Positions 8,901 through 17,320 are shown, counted from the stretch's first letter. The stretch: DNA of 24,420 nt from JBCBTD01 sp039818825 (GCA_039818825.1 JBCBTD010000057.1:1-24420); one strand, 5' to 3'. Notes: generated from the letters alone by a model not told the origin. Made by a program: numbers and translations.

Positions 8901-9622
8901 CCGCCCTGGACCGTGCTCGCGACGCCGATCATCCTCGGGCCGCGTTGTTGGCGAACCTGGTTATCGCAGACATCGCCCTCGAAGCAGCGGAGCTAGGACC
9001 GGGCGCCCTGCTCATCGCCACGGCGCGACAACTCGCGGAGCGCATAGCCGCCGCTCGCTGTGCGTTCGAGATCGATTGGCTGGAGGCGCGGCTGTTCACG
9101 CAACAAGGCGTCGTGCAGCGAGCGCGAGCGCTACTCGACCGTTCGATCGACCGCCTTAGCGACGCGGATGCACCACTGGTCGGAGCGGCGCTCTTCGGGC
9201 AACGAGCCTTGATCGCGGCGACGCCCGAAGCGCGACGGGTGGCTCTTCATGAGGCTGAACGGCTGCTCACTCGCGGTAGCATGAGCCACGTCCAGCTATG
9301 GTGTCGCCAGGTTGCTATCGATGCACTCGCCGCGGTTGGCGACTGGGACGGCGTCGCCGCACAGGCGAACGCCCTCCAAGCTTTTACGGCTACGGAACCG
9401 CTCATCTGGTCCGACAACCTCATTGAGCGTGCGAACCTGCTTGCCATCGCTGCCCGCGGCCGGGCCGGACCAGGCAACGTTCAAGCCGCTCGAGCGCTCG
9501 ACGCACGCTTGGAGGCCACCCTGCAGCGCACCTCGCTGTCAGCATTGCGTGCCGCATACCCTGATGAACCTCCCACAAGGCGCTTTCACCGCGCTTTCGC
9601 GGCGACGCCGCGATCACCTTAA
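5987..9622 (+). CDS. BTAD/SARP-type regulator with cyclase-like, AAA ATPase and helical-repeat domains
   Basis: A 1211-residue multidomain protein. Residues 1-75 (MFRLELLGGFRL onward) form an OmpR-like winged helix and about 95-245 a BTAD domain (GELGVRPEPET-type end: ESELGVRPEPETIALYDEI), as in SARP activators. Residues 255-380 resemble a class III cyclase domain (AHGGHAFATPGGVLVAFGV, ARIGFATGRVVV), but the metal-binding Asp residues are not evident, so it is probably inactive. Residues 385-560 are an AAA/NACHT-like ATPase with Walker A GEPGIGKT (about 420) and a Walker B-like VVIVDNAH (about 530). The C-terminal 500 residues are alanine-rich helical repeats (TPR-like). Such proteins are ATP-dependent transcription activators, and the cyclase-like part probably senses or scaffolds. 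Its targets are unknown. SARP proteins usually bind direct repeats, so it is not an obvious match to the palindrome upstream of the exoprotein genes. Confidence 0.85.
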   Translation: MFRLELLGGFRLTREGSQLELASRKAQLLLARVALASSNGVGRETLCGLLWEASGDAQARASLRQALAQVRRACAPLSPPLVATGDSLALDRTCASTDVDDLACTLRQEADASAVATLLRGPLLDGLVPREPAIGEWLAAERRRLAVMELQALDQAAADALQARHLSSALALAMRAVASDPLREATHRLVMRIYQAQGEPAAAVRQFKTCRDCLESELGVRPEPETIALYDEIRAARTEARPSRSSTGPSPSVSELRQAALLCVLGPPTDDPEEEVNPRNLVAAVEGVAVAHGGHAFATPGGVLVAFGVKGAHADDPERAKAAALAVLAAAPKARIGFATGRVVVDPARPDGLVGDVRRRAVAHAAAAARGTLATAPCAETAAPRSEPPFVGRAFEMQQLRMLQTITTETAQGVVALITGEPGIGKTRLVRAFAEEVRAQGGVAVTTSFQSFGRRVPIGHQIARGLADIGTELGARADRAHRAVLERMTDAGLAADSAALVSAMPRARFASLAVDVVAGLLQSVPVSPRVVIVDNAHWAETEDLALLGAIAERLVSIEATLLVTERGQSARFGPRLRRAALDLHLASIEVAPFGPADARRLASAMGVVDDAIIGTAIARAEGNVLFLVRLLEAGPEAVDHAPPSVVSLVQEQVDKLPVTQRDTLRRAAILGESFDPTNYDRAFGPADFDGLCATGLLVPDLDRMAFGHALIHEAVYGAMPRADRRALHAEAARAFKGHDAVRWADQSLAAGHGDAPEACAAAAATLLPRQQFEAGARYIETGLTQTEDPPARAPLWLARGSMRRVQGDLNGAMDDYVAVAAHGRTVPLRAQALVRKAWVHRLRGAFERADEALRAAAALPQAELSPDLRSELACQLSAQAFVRGENDRCMDHAERALELAEGPFYRSRAHAGLGEALYAVGRMRSATAAFAASSDLARTHGFGLIDVGIAVRHANSERFAAPGSATWRLAEAALDRARDADHPRAALLANLVIADIALEAAELGPGALLIATARQLAERIAAARCAFEIDWLEARLFTQQGVVQRARALLDRSIDRLSDADAPLVGAALFGQRALIAATPEARRVALHEAERLLTRGSMSHVQLWCRQVAIDALAAVGDWDGVAAQANALQAFTATEPLIWSDNLIERANLLAIAARGRAGPGNVQAARALDARLEATLQRTSLSALRAAYPDEPPTRRFHRAFAATPRSP

Positions 9623-9960
9623 CGTCGCTCGGTGATCTCGGTCGTGAGCGGTCGCCACCGCACCACAGCGACGCCGCCGACGCTATCGCCTGTGCGGCCC
9701 GGAGAAAGCGATGATCACGCCCAGCCTCGAACTCATGGCTCGGGCATTGCCGCAGCGCGCCCGCGTGCGCTTCGTGACCGCTGGGGGGTTGAGACGACGC
9801 TGATCCTCAGATGTGGCTTTGATTCGCCGCATTTCGCAGCGTTCGTTCTGCCTGATCAGGCTACCGGTCATGCCGCGCTCAAAACCTAGTACGACCGCTA
9901 CGTGGCGCTTTGCGACCTGGTCGTTCCGAATATGGATGGCCGTCTGCGATATCCCACCGG
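9623..9960. other. Decayed stretch between regulator and relaxase
   Basis: 338 bp between convergent genes. A plus-strand frame from a GTG at 9632 runs to a TAG at 9887-9889 and stays open for about 50 codons beyond (YDRYVALCDLVVPNMDGRL), which hints at a degraded gene. I recognise no family, and the part past 9961 overlaps the relaxase gene antisense. No terminator with a T-run is visible for either flanking gene. Confidence 0.3.
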
Positions 9961-12894
9961 TCACAAACCTCGGTCACGGTCCTGGCGCCGGTCTCTCGGT
10001 TGCTCCGTGGCACGCTGTGGCGTGAGCGCGGCGTGATGAACGCGAACCGAGGGGCGAGCCGCGGCGATCTCCGGCCTTGAGGCCTCCTGTGTCTGCTCGC
10101 GCACCGTGTCACGGAGCTTCGAGAGCTCGCGAGCACCAGGCGTCGCATCGAGGGCGGCGGTGACGTCGCCACTGCGCCCGGCGAGCGCGGCCCTGAGCTT
10201 GGCAGCATCGTCGGTCACGACCGTGGCTCCGGTTTTGGCCCTGGAGATGGCGACGTAGAAGCTCTGGCGGTTGACCAGGTTGAGGCGGTTGCTGTCGAGG
10301 TGGGCGAGCACCCGCTCGGCGGTCATGCCCTGGGCCTTGTGGGCGGTCTGAACGTAGCCGTGATCGAGATGCCGATCCTCGGGCCGGTGCCGCGCCTCGA
10401 GGATCTGGCGGCTCCCATCTGCCAGCTCGACCGTGATGCGGCCCTGGCGCGGATCGACGGCGACGATCGTGGCGGTCTCGCCGTTGACCCGGCCGTGCTC
10501 GCGGTCGTTGCGGGTCCAGACGATGCGGTCGCCCTCGGCGAGTGGCAGGGTTCGCGCGTCGAACACCTGCGCGCTGGCACCGCCATGGTGAGGGTTCCAG
10601 AGGATCTCGCTGCCATCGGTGCGCCGGAGCGTCACGCGGTTCCCGATGGCCTCGACGCTGGCGACGGTCAGGTAGGCGCTCTCGGGAACCCGGACCCCTG
10701 GGGCGATCCTCGTGTCGCGAACGAAGCGCACGACGTCGCCCGCCAGGTAGGACGAGGCGAGCTTGCTCTCGGCCCTGGTCAGGCCTTTCGGGCCGAGCGT
10801 CGGCATCGTGGCACGGTCGGGATCGAATTCGCCCTGGGCCTGGAGCCGGCTGCGGATCATGGCGTTCAGCGCACGCCGGCCGTCGCGGCTGGGCTCGAGA
10901 ACCAGGGTGCGGGCGCGCTCGTCCGGGCTCGAGGACGCGTAGCGATCGGCGAGGCGGGCGAGCCGCTCCTCCGTGGACGGCACCGCCTCGATCGCACCAC
11001 CGCCACGGTCCAGCCTGGCAAGCGCCTCCCCGGCACGGCGATCGAGGGCGGCGTAGACGGCGGCGCGAAGCTGCGGGTTGGTCTGGCGGACGATGCGGTC
11101 GAGGACCGCGGTCGTCATGCCCCGCTCCTGCAGCTGGGCGAAGGCGCGGCCGGCCTCGACACTGCCGAGCTGGGCGCTGTCGCCGACGAGCAGCAAACGC
11201 GCATCGCGACGCTCGGCAGCCTCGACCAGACGCCGCAGCTGACGGGTGCCGGCGAGCGACGCCTCGTCGAGGATCCACAGCTCACGTCCCTGGGACGGTG
11301 CGGCCCCCTGCCCGGCGTCGAGACGCTCGCGCTGCAGATCGACCAGCAGACCCTGCAGGGTCTTGGGCTCGGCACCGACCTGCTCGGCCAAGGTCCGTGC
11401 CGCCGTCGTCGTCGGTGCCACCGCCGTGACCGCGAAGCCGCGCGCCGCGGCGGCGGCCGCATAGGTTGCGACCACGGTCGTGGTCTTGGCGGTCCCGGCA
11501 TGGCCTTGAAGGGCCGTGACCCGGTCCCTGCTCGACAACACGATGTCGGCAGCGGTGCGCTGGGCGCTGTTCCAGGCATGGCCCAAGGCGGCCGCCTGCT
11601 GCTCGGCGCGGTCGAGGACGAGCCTCACATGACGGGACGGCAGCAACGGGTCGACGACACCGCGGCCGCGACGCTCGGCAACGAGCAGGCGCGTCTCCTG
11701 CTCGCGCATGGCGGGCGTGGTCCAAGCCGTCGTCGTCCGGTCGACGCCGGAGACCGGATCAGGGAACCGGCCTTCCCCGGCGATCAGCCGGCCCTGCTCG
11801 GCCGCCCGGTCGATGGCGCGTCCGATTGCCGCCGGTGTCGTCAGGCCGAAGGCAAACCGCACGGCCAGCTGGTCGAGGTCTGTCTGACGGAAGACGGCAT
11901 GACGCTCCTCCAGGCTGGCGATCGCCCGCCGCACGGCGACGTCGGCAAAGCTCTCTCGCCGCAACGAACGCTCGGATGGCGTGGCTCCTTGGGCGGCCTG
12001 TCGTTCCGCTCGACTTCGAAGGGCATCGAGCTGCTGCCGGTGCTCGGCGGCGCGGTCGTTCCAACGCTGGCGCGCCTCTTCGGCCGTGGGTTCGCGCTTC
12101 GCGCGCCGCGTGTCGAGCGCTGCCTGCTCGCGCTGCTCGCGGTTCGCCGTGGTCCGATCGAGCCCCTGCTCGGCGAGCCGTTCCTCGATCTGCCGACCGC
12201 GGGTCGAGAGCGTGTCTTTGAGGGCTTCGGGCACGCCCCGGATCTCGAACGTCCCGTGCTTGCCGGGCTCGATCGCGTAGCCGAGCTCGCGTACCCGTAC
12301 CGCCAGCTCGGCCTGGTAGGTCTGACCCAGCTCCTTGGCGTGGCGGAAGAGGGGTTTGGTCTCGAGGCTCTGCCAGCGACCGTCGGCTCGTCGGGTGGCA
12401 TTGGCGATGACGGCGTGGGTGTGCAGCTGCGGGTCCTTCTCGCGGCTCATGTCGTGACGGAAGAGTGCCGCGACCATGTTGCCCGTGGCCTCCAAGCTCG
12501 TGGTGCCGTGGGCCTTCACTCGGGTCAGGATCAGCTCGCGTTCGAGCTTCGCCAACGTGGCGCGAACCGCCTCGTCATGGGCCCGGACGAGGCGATCATC
12601 GCCGGCGACCTCGGCCATGAGGCTGACCGACTTCGGCGCGGAGAACGTGACGTCCCACCCCGCCCTGTGCTCGCGTTCGCCGTCACGGATGCGGCCGAGT
12701 TCGACCCCGTCGACGAGCCGACCTTCCAGGACACGCTGAAAGTCCTTGCGGTCGACCGCGCCCACCAGGCCGAGCGCGTCGGCCCCCTTGCCGTGCCAGA
12801 CCGAGGGGCTGTCGCCCCTTCCATAGTAGTTGTCCTTGTCGAAGTAGGTGCTGGCATGGGCGGCGCTCTTCACCACCCCGATCGAGGCGACCAT
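9961..12894 (-). CDS. MobF-family conjugative relaxase with helicase domain (TrwC/TraA-like)
   Basis: A 977-residue protein that would nick oriT, stay bound to the 5' end of the transferred strand through a tyrosine, and unwind the DNA during conjugation. N-terminal relaxase domain: candidate catalytic tyrosines Y17, Y23 and Y24 (STYFDKDNYYGRGD) and the three-histidine metal motif HDMSREKDPQLHTH (147-160; H147, H158, H160). C-terminal RecD-like helicase: Walker A GHAGTAKTTT (about 460), Walker B ILDEAS (about 536) and helicase motif LLVGDSAQL. GGAG precedes the ATG. The gene lies 14 bp downstream of the coupling-protein gene, probably in one operon with it and the ribbon-helix-helix gene. An open frame antisense to nearly all of it is a GC-rich shadow. 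Confidence 0.95.
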   Translation of the reverse strand: MVASIGVVKSAAHASTYFDKDNYYGRGDSPSVWHGKGADALGLVGAVDRKDFQRVLEGRLVDGVELGRIRDGEREHRAGWDVTFSAPKSVSLMAEVAGDDRLVRAHDEAVRATLAKLERELILTRVKAHGTTSLEATGNMVAALFRHDMSREKDPQLHTHAVIANATRRADGRWQSLETKPLFRHAKELGQTYQAELAVRVRELGYAIEPGKHGTFEIRGVPEALKDTLSTRGRQIEERLAEQGLDRTTANREQREQAALDTRRAKREPTAEEARQRWNDRAAEHRQQLDALRSRAERQAAQGATPSERSLRRESFADVAVRRAIASLEERHAVFRQTDLDQLAVRFAFGLTTPAAIGRAIDRAAEQGRLIAGEGRFPDPVSGVDRTTTAWTTPAMREQETRLLVAERRGRGVVDPLLPSRHVRLVLDRAEQQAAALGHAWNSAQRTAADIVLSSRDRVTALQGHAGTAKTTTVVATYAAAAAARGFAVTAVAPTTTAARTLAEQVGAEPKTLQGLLVDLQRERLDAGQGAAPSQGRELWILDEASLAGTRQLRRLVEAAERRDARLLLVGDSAQLGSVEAGRAFAQLQERGMTTAVLDRIVRQTNPQLRAAVYAALDRRAGEALARLDRGGGAIEAVPSTEERLARLADRYASSSPDERARTLVLEPSRDGRRALNAMIRSRLQAQGEFDPDRATMPTLGPKGLTRAESKLASSYLAGDVVRFVRDTRIAPGVRVPESAYLTVASVEAIGNRVTLRRTDGSEILWNPHHGGASAQVFDARTLPLAEGDRIVWTRNDREHGRVNGETATIVAVDPRQGRITVELADGSRQILEARHRPEDRHLDHGYVQTAHKAQGMTAERVLAHLDSNRLNLVNRQSFYVAISRAKTGATVVTDDAAKLRAALAGRSGDVTAALDATPGARELSKLRDTVREQTQEASRPEIAAARPSVRVHHAALTPQRATEQPRDRRQDRDRGL

Positions 12895-12908
12895 GGCAGT
12901 GGCTCCGT

Positions 12909-14852
12909 CTAGGTCGCGTCGTCGGGCGGCCGTACGCGCAGCCGTGGTCCGAACAGATCGGGCGTGGCGGCGGCCTCATCCGCCGCGGGCGCTTTGGCCC
13001 GTGACCGGGTCGCCTTCGCCATCGGGACGTGGTCCTCGCTCGCCCCCACAGCCCTGGCCGGCTGGGCCGAGCGAACCAGCACCCGCAGCAGGCGGTTGTC
13101 GAGGTCGGCCTTGACGAAAGACGGAACACGCTCGGGCAGACGCAATCGCCTGGGATCGCCGAGCCGGCCGCGACCGATCGGCCAGCGTCCTGGCAACACC
13201 AAGAAGTGCTCCAGCGGTTCGAGGTCCATGATGCTGGCGGCGAGAACCAGCGGCTCCATGCGCCGGTTGGCGGAGAGCTGCACGCCCGTCGGTTCGTCGC
13301 CCGTGGGTGAGTAGCGGGCACTCTCCTTGGCGTGCTCCAGGTCGACGTCGCCAAGCAGCTGCGCCGCCCAGCGGGCACTCTCCACGTCGCCGAGGCGGAA
13401 CAGCACCGTGGTGTTGAAGAGGCTCAACATGGTCCGGGCGCCGTGCCGACCGTAGACGTCGAGCAGCTGCGCCGGGTCCTGCAGGCCGACCACCACACAG
13501 CCGCCGAACTTGCGGCCCTCGGCCATCAGCGCCGGCAGCTTCGGCACCTGATTCAGGCTCGCCAGCTCGTCGAGGCAGAACCACAACCGCCGCTCCGGGC
13601 ATTCTTTCAGGGACAGAAGTGCCGCCACCGCAGTATCGACGAAGGCGGTCAGGAGCGGTGTGAGCGTCTCTTCCTCCTTCGGCCGTGACGTCAGAAAGAG
13701 CCACGGCTTCGGCCGGCGTTCGTCGTCGAGGGCTTCGACGAAGGCGGTGATCGAGAAGTCGCCTCGATTGCCGGCGCCACCACGGAGCACCCGGAGCGAG
13801 CGAACGTAGGTCGCCATGTTGGCGTCGACCGAGGCACCCATCTTGCCGGCCTCGTCGGTGAAGTACTTGGCCGCTTCCGAGCCGGCAAAGAACGCCCGCT
13901 TGGTCTCCCAGTCGGCGATGAGCAGGAGCCGCAACAGCGCCTCCAGCGAGCGCGTCTCGCTCTTGGCCAGGCGGACCAGCGCTGCCGCCAGCAGCGCCCG
14001 AGCGGCATCGGCGAAGAACCGTTCGTCCTTGCTGCCGGGCGGGATCAGCGCCGCGGCGAGCCGGTCGGCGTCGGCCTCCCAAGCGATCTCGCTCCAAGGC
14101 GACCAGTCGGCGGAGCGGGCATCCAAAGGGTTGAGCACGACGTCGCCACGCTCGGGCCTGAAGAAGCGTGGCAGGTAGGTGCCGGCACGGTCGTAGACGA
14201 CGGCGGCGTCCCCCCTGCCCTCGATCTGCACCAGCGTCCGGAGCATCGCCTGGGTCTTGCCGGCACCGGTCGTCCCCAACAGCAGCACGTGTTGGGTCTC
14301 CGTGCCCTCGATCAGCGGCACGCCACCGATCGTGACGTCGCTCGCTTGCCCCCGCCGGCGAACCTGCCGTGCGAGCGCCCTCGCCGGCACGACTTCGCGG
14401 CCACGGAAGCGATGCAGCGTTCGCGCCCGTCGCCCGAGGCGACGGGCGATGAAGACACCACCAACGACGATGATGGCCATGGTCGAAGCGGCAAGACCCA
14501 GCGCCGGTAGTAGGCTCCGGGACACGCGGCCGGCATTGCCGACGAACCAGTCGTCGTTGGCGATCGCCGCCGGCAGCCAGCCCTGCCAGCCGCCGCTGGT
14601 CCAGACCGGCAGGGCGATCTCACTGGAGATGGTCGAACCCGCCAGCAACGTCGCGACGTGGAACGTCGGCATGGCGACCAGCCGGTAGGCGCCGTGCTGC
14701 CAGACCAGGACCAGGATCGCCACCACGAGACCGGCGACGACACCGCTGGCGACGAGCGCGGTCCACGACTGCAGCTGGCTCTGGGTCTGGCGGCGCCAGA
14801 GCCCCATGCCACGGACGAAGTCGGTACCGAGCCGCGCCTCGTGGGTGTTCAT
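12909..14852 (-). CDS. Type IV coupling protein (TraD/TrwB/VirD4 family)
   Basis: A 647-residue inner-membrane ATPase that brings the relaxase-DNA complex to the type IV secretion channel. Two N-terminal membrane segments (about 31-52 and 112-136) flank a small periplasmic loop. The cytoplasmic part carries Walker A GTTGAGKT (193-200), Walker B LWFCLDELASLNQVP (about 420) and the TrwB/TraD-type DNA-binding fold, including VVYDRAGTYLPRFF and GCVVVGLQDPAQL. The C-terminus is basic and may contact the relaxosome. The start overlaps the stop of the upstream ribbon-helix-helix gene by 4 bp (ATGA), so the two are translationally coupled. The mating-pair channel genes are not in the window. Confidence 0.93.
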   Translation of the reverse strand: MNTHEARLGTDFVRGMGLWRRQTQSQLQSWTALVASGVVAGLVVAILVLVWQHGAYRLVAMPTFHVATLLAGSTISSEIALPVWTSGGWQGWLPAAIANDDWFVGNAGRVSRSLLPALGLAASTMAIIVVGGVFIARRLGRRARTLHRFRGREVVPARALARQVRRRGQASDVTIGGVPLIEGTETQHVLLLGTTGAGKTQAMLRTLVQIEGRGDAAVVYDRAGTYLPRFFRPERGDVVLNPLDARSADWSPWSEIAWEADADRLAAALIPPGSKDERFFADAARALLAAALVRLAKSETRSLEALLRLLLIADWETKRAFFAGSEAAKYFTDEAGKMGASVDANMATYVRSLRVLRGGAGNRGDFSITAFVEALDDERRPKPWLFLTSRPKEEETLTPLLTAFVDTAVAALLSLKECPERRLWFCLDELASLNQVPKLPALMAEGRKFGGCVVVGLQDPAQLLDVYGRHGARTMLSLFNTTVLFRLGDVESARWAAQLLGDVDLEHAKESARYSPTGDEPTGVQLSANRRMEPLVLAASIMDLEPLEHFLVLPGRWPIGRGRLGDPRRLRLPERVPSFVKADLDNRLLRVLVRSAQPARAVGASEDHVPMAKATRSRAKAPAADEAAATPDLFGPRLRVRPPDDAT

Positions 14853-15265
14853 CGGCCGTCCTCCAGCCGGGCTTCCAGCTCGACCAGGATCGCCTCCATC
14901 TCGGCGTTGCGACGGGCGTCGAGCTTCTGCAGCCAGGCCGCACGGTGGGCTGGATCGATGCTTCCCTCGGCAAGCTCCTGCAGCACCGCGCGAAGCCCCG
15001 CCAGAAGCTGGAGCTCGAGCTTGCCCCGTACCCGCAGCGTGCGGAGCAGCTCGCGCTGCAACGTCTCCAGATGATCGATGCGCTCGTCGAGCCGGGCCAG
15101 ATCCGACCTGCCGGCCGACCCGTTCGTGCGCCGCTGCTCGATGCTGTCGATGAGCATCGCCCGCGCCTGGGTGGCGAAGGAGTGGCCGCGCTGGGCAGCC
15201 AGCTCGACGATGCGTTGGTCGACGTGAGTAGGCAGGTACAAGGTGCGGCGTTCGCGAGTTTCCAT
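14849..15265 (-). CDS. Ribbon-helix-helix relaxosome accessory protein
   Basis: About 138 residues from the ATG at 15265, which has GAGG 8-12 nt upstream. The open frame extends to 15331, but that start has no ribosome site. Residues 7-46 (RRTLYLPTHVDQRIVELAAQ, then FATQARAMLIDSIEQR) fit a ribbon-helix-helix DNA-binding domain. A long helical, charged C-terminal region (LDERIDHLETLQRELLR) probably forms a coiled coil. In MobF systems a small RHH protein (TrwA or TraY) binds oriT, helps the relaxase and represses its own operon. Position supports this role: it is the first gene of the operon with the coupling protein and relaxase, directly beside the predicted oriT and a 17-bp inverted repeat. 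Confidence 0.8.
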   Translation of the reverse strand: METRERRTLYLPTHVDQRIVELAAQRGHSFATQARAMLIDSIEQRRTNGSAGRSDLARLDERIDHLETLQRELLRTLRVRGKLELQLLAGLRAVLQELAEGSIDPAHRAAWLQKLDARRNAEMEAILVELEARLEDGR

Positions 15266-15411
15266 GGTGAAACCCTCGCGCCCGTACGCCAGCGACGACG
15301 TGAGTCTGCGCTGACGATGCGGCTGACGCAAGTGCTCAAATCAGCACCGGAACGCGCTATACTGATGTGTGCGACTCGAAATCCACAGAAACGCTGCTGC
15401 TTAAAATGACG

Positions 15412-15428
15412 CATGATGAGGTATCATG
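15412..15428. promoter_or_regulatory. Inverted repeat between tra operon and predicted nic
   Basis: CATGAT and ATCATG arms around GAGGT form a perfect inverted repeat within the AT-richest part of the intergenic region. It lies on the tra side of the predicted nic site, where accessory-protein binding sites usually are. Likely binding site for the neighbouring ribbon-helix-helix protein. Confidence 0.4.
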
Positions 15429-15493
15429 TATCAGACGCGCGTCGATTTACCCGCCAGGCTTCCAAGCTGTTGAAATCGCTGCCGGTCAAAAGA

Positions 15494-15522
15494 GCACCAG
15501 CCGGTGCGTGTTGTGTGCTGCT
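15494..15522 (+). other. Predicted oriT nic region (F-like)
   Basis: A hairpin (GCACC and GGTGC around AGCC, 15494-15507) runs straight into GCGTGTTGTGTGCTGCT (15506-15522). This matches the F-plasmid TraI recognition sequence GCGTGGGGTGTGGTGCT at 14 of 17 positions. F has the same arrangement, a hairpin immediately 5' of GTG and then nic. By analogy the cut lies between 15516 and 15517 on the plus strand. Transfer would then begin with ardC, parB and mntA/hepT and end with the tra genes. A second strong hairpin (GCCCCAGC and GCTGGGGC around GCA, 15534-15552) follows 17 bp later. The F sequence is recalled rather than searched. Confidence 0.55.
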
Positions 15523-15749
15523 CGCCGTTCGGGGCCCCAGCGCAGCTGGGGCGTGCAAGCGAGCCCGGAGGCGATCCGGACGAGCTCCGGTTGGCGGGGG
15601 CCTACCGACGTCGTTGGGCCGCACCTCAGGCGCCGCTTACATCGATCCTTAGGTGTCGCCTTGCCGCGGCCGGAGCGTCGAGGAAGCGAGCGGCCTTCCC
15701 GACTCCATTCTCGATGCTGACGTGGTCAGATGGGGCGACGTGCGGCGCG

Positions 15750-16118
15750 TCAAAGATCGAGACGGTCGACCGTCTCCGTGGATTCTGACTCGGTAGCACC
15801 GTGATCCTGACCCTCGGTCTTGGACGCGTCCTCACCGCCATCCTCCGTGCCATCTTTCTTCGGCGGATTGGCCTGTCGACGAGCAACGGAACCGCCCTCC
15901 AACCCGGCGTCGTCACCGGCCAGCTTGTCGAGTTCGGCGCGGGCCTTGGCGAGCGCCTTCCTCAGCGCGTCGGCGACGATGTCGTCGCGGCGGAACTCGA
16001 AGCCTTGGCGCTTGGCATCGCGGTCGAAGGCGTCGAGGGCGTCGACGAGGTCGGCGGGGATACGGGCACGGATGGACTTGGCGTCCTCACCGGCACCGAT
16101 GCGGCGTAGCAGACTCAT
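15750..16118 (-). CDS. Small DNA-binding protein, ribbon-helix-helix-like, acidic tail
   Basis: A 122-residue protein. Residues 15-60 (SIRARIPADLVDALDAFDRD, then FRRDDIVADALRKALAKAR) fit a short strand followed by two helices, as in ribbon-helix-helix repressors or antitoxins. The C-terminal half is acidic, polar and probably disordered (EDGGEDASKTEGQD). A strong GAGGAGG site lies 6-12 nt before the ATG. It sits alone between the predicted oriT and ardC, inside the predicted leading region. It could be a second relaxosome or copy-control protein, or an orphan antitoxin. The exact role cannot be told from sequence. Confidence 0.7.
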   Translation of the reverse strand: MSLLRRIGAGEDAKSIRARIPADLVDALDAFDRDAKRQGFEFRRDDIVADALRKALAKARAELDKLAGDDAGLEGGSVARRQANPPKKDGTEDGGEDASKTEGQDHGATESESTETVDRLDL

Positions 16119-16267
16119 GGCGACCTCCTCGAGGAGTGACAGGGAACCTCGAGCCGCGAGCCGGAGGACGAGGAAGGGAACGATGCTGCGAGCGACCCAC
16201 GACTCTCAACATATAGTGATGATCGACGCCTCTAGACACAAGATAAGGGATCGACAACCAGAAGGGC

Positions 16268-16284
16268 CGCCGGCGGAGCCGGCG
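16268..16284 (-). terminator. Hairpin downstream of ardC (weak terminator)
   Basis: CGCCGGC and GCCGGCG around GGA form a perfect 7-bp stem 25 bp past the ardC stop. No T-run follows on the minus strand, so intrinsic termination would be weak. Confidence 0.3.
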
Positions 16285-16309
16285 ACCCGAGTGGGTGGGC
16301 GTGGTTCGC

Positions 16310-17320
16310 TCAGACGAGCTGGTCCTGCTCCTCCTCGTCAGCCGTCGGCTCGGTGGTTGCCGGCTGCAGCTTCCAGAGGAAGTCGGCGGCGCGCTGGGCG
16401 TGCGCGGCAGCGGTGAAGACGGCGCGGTTGTCGTTCTTCAGGACCTGCAGCCAGCTGGCGATGTAGCCGGCGTGATCGTCGCGCACGACGGGCGAGACGG
16501 CGAGGTCGGCGCAGAGGAACGCGGCGGCCATCTCGGCGACGAGTTCCTCCATGGCATAGCCGGCGTCGCCCCACTTCTTGCGCCCGAGGTCACGGTCGAG
16601 CCTGGACGAATGGCGAGTCCAGTGCGTGAGCTCGTGCAGCAGGGTCGCGTAGTAGCTCCCGGCGTCGGCGAAGGACGGGAACGGCGGCATGAGCACCACG
16701 TCTTTGTCGAGCCGGTAGGCGGCGAGAGTGCCGCTCGTCTGGACCACGGCACCCGTGTGCTCGACGAAGCTCTCGACGCGGCCGACGCGGCCGACGCGCT
16801 CGCTCTCGGCCAGGGTCTCGGTCTTGGCGAGCGCGTAGTAGTGCCCGGGCAGGCCGTCGATCTGCTGCACGTTGAAGACCAGGTAGCCCTTCCAGAACCA
16901 CCGCTCGAGGGTCTGCTCGTCGCCTTCCTCGTCGGTCTTCGTCCAGCGGAAGCGGTCGGCGTAGGCAACCAGCGTCGAGGTCTCGCCCTTGCGGACATGC
17001 CCGCCGAGCTTCAGTGCCTGGCGGTAGGTCATCCACAAGGGAGCGGCGAAGCCGCGTTCCATCGCCGCGATCCAGAGCATGAGCACGTTGATGCCGCGAT
17101 AGGGCGTGCCGTCGTGGCGGAGCGGCCGGCTGATCGGCCCGGCGGCATGGCCGCTGCTCCAGGGTTGGTGCCAGGGTCGCGTGCCCGCTTCCAACTGGCG
17201 GACGATGGTCTCGGTGATGCGGGTATAGACGTCCTTGCGCTCGACCGGTGCCGCGTCCGTCGCAGCCGCGGTCTTGCCCTTCGCCTTGGCGGCGCTGCGC
17301 GTCTTGGTGGCGGTGGCCAT
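16310..17320 (-). CDS. ardC: ArdC-type antirestriction protein with zincin-like domain
   Basis: 336 residues from the ATG at 17320, preceded by GAGGAGGAAG. The open frame extends further upstream into a structured repeat and is not coding there. After a Lys/Ala-rich N-terminus, residues 28-150 form the ArdC single-strand-DNA-binding domain (VYTRITETIVRQLEAGTRPW, YRGINVLMLW, GGHVRKGE). The C-terminal part is a metallopeptidase-like domain with HELTH (229-233) and a downstream Glu in EELVAEMAAAFLCADL. ArdC proteins bind incoming single-stranded DNA and protect it from host nucleases and restriction. The position just behind the predicted nic site fits this early role. The structured element 24 bp upstream of the start is shared with the parB gene. 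Confidence 0.9.
   Translation of the reverse strand: MATATKTRSAAKAKGKTAAATDAAPVERKDVYTRITETIVRQLEAGTRPWHQPWSSGHAAGPISRPLRHDGTPYRGINVLMLWIAAMERGFAAPLWMTYRQALKLGGHVRKGETSTLVAYADRFRWTKTDEEGDEQTLERWFWKGYLVFNVQQIDGLPGHYYALAKTETLAESERVGRVGRVESFVEHTGAVVQTSGTLAAYRLDKDVVLMPPFPSFADAGSYYATLLHELTHWTRHSSRLDRDLGRKKWGDAGYAMEELVAEMAAAFLCADLAVSPVVRDDHAGYIASWLQVLKNDNRAVFTAAAHAQRAADFLWKLQPATTEPTADEEEQDQLV

Noticed and set aside
10300..12912. 870-codon plus-strand open frame
   Set aside because: It lies antisense to almost all of the relaxase gene and has no domain. Long shadow frames are common opposite GC-rich genes.
15266..15331. Longer start for the ribbon-helix-helix protein
   Set aside because: No ribosome site upstream of 15331, whereas GAGG is well placed before the ATG at 15265, where the family sequence begins.
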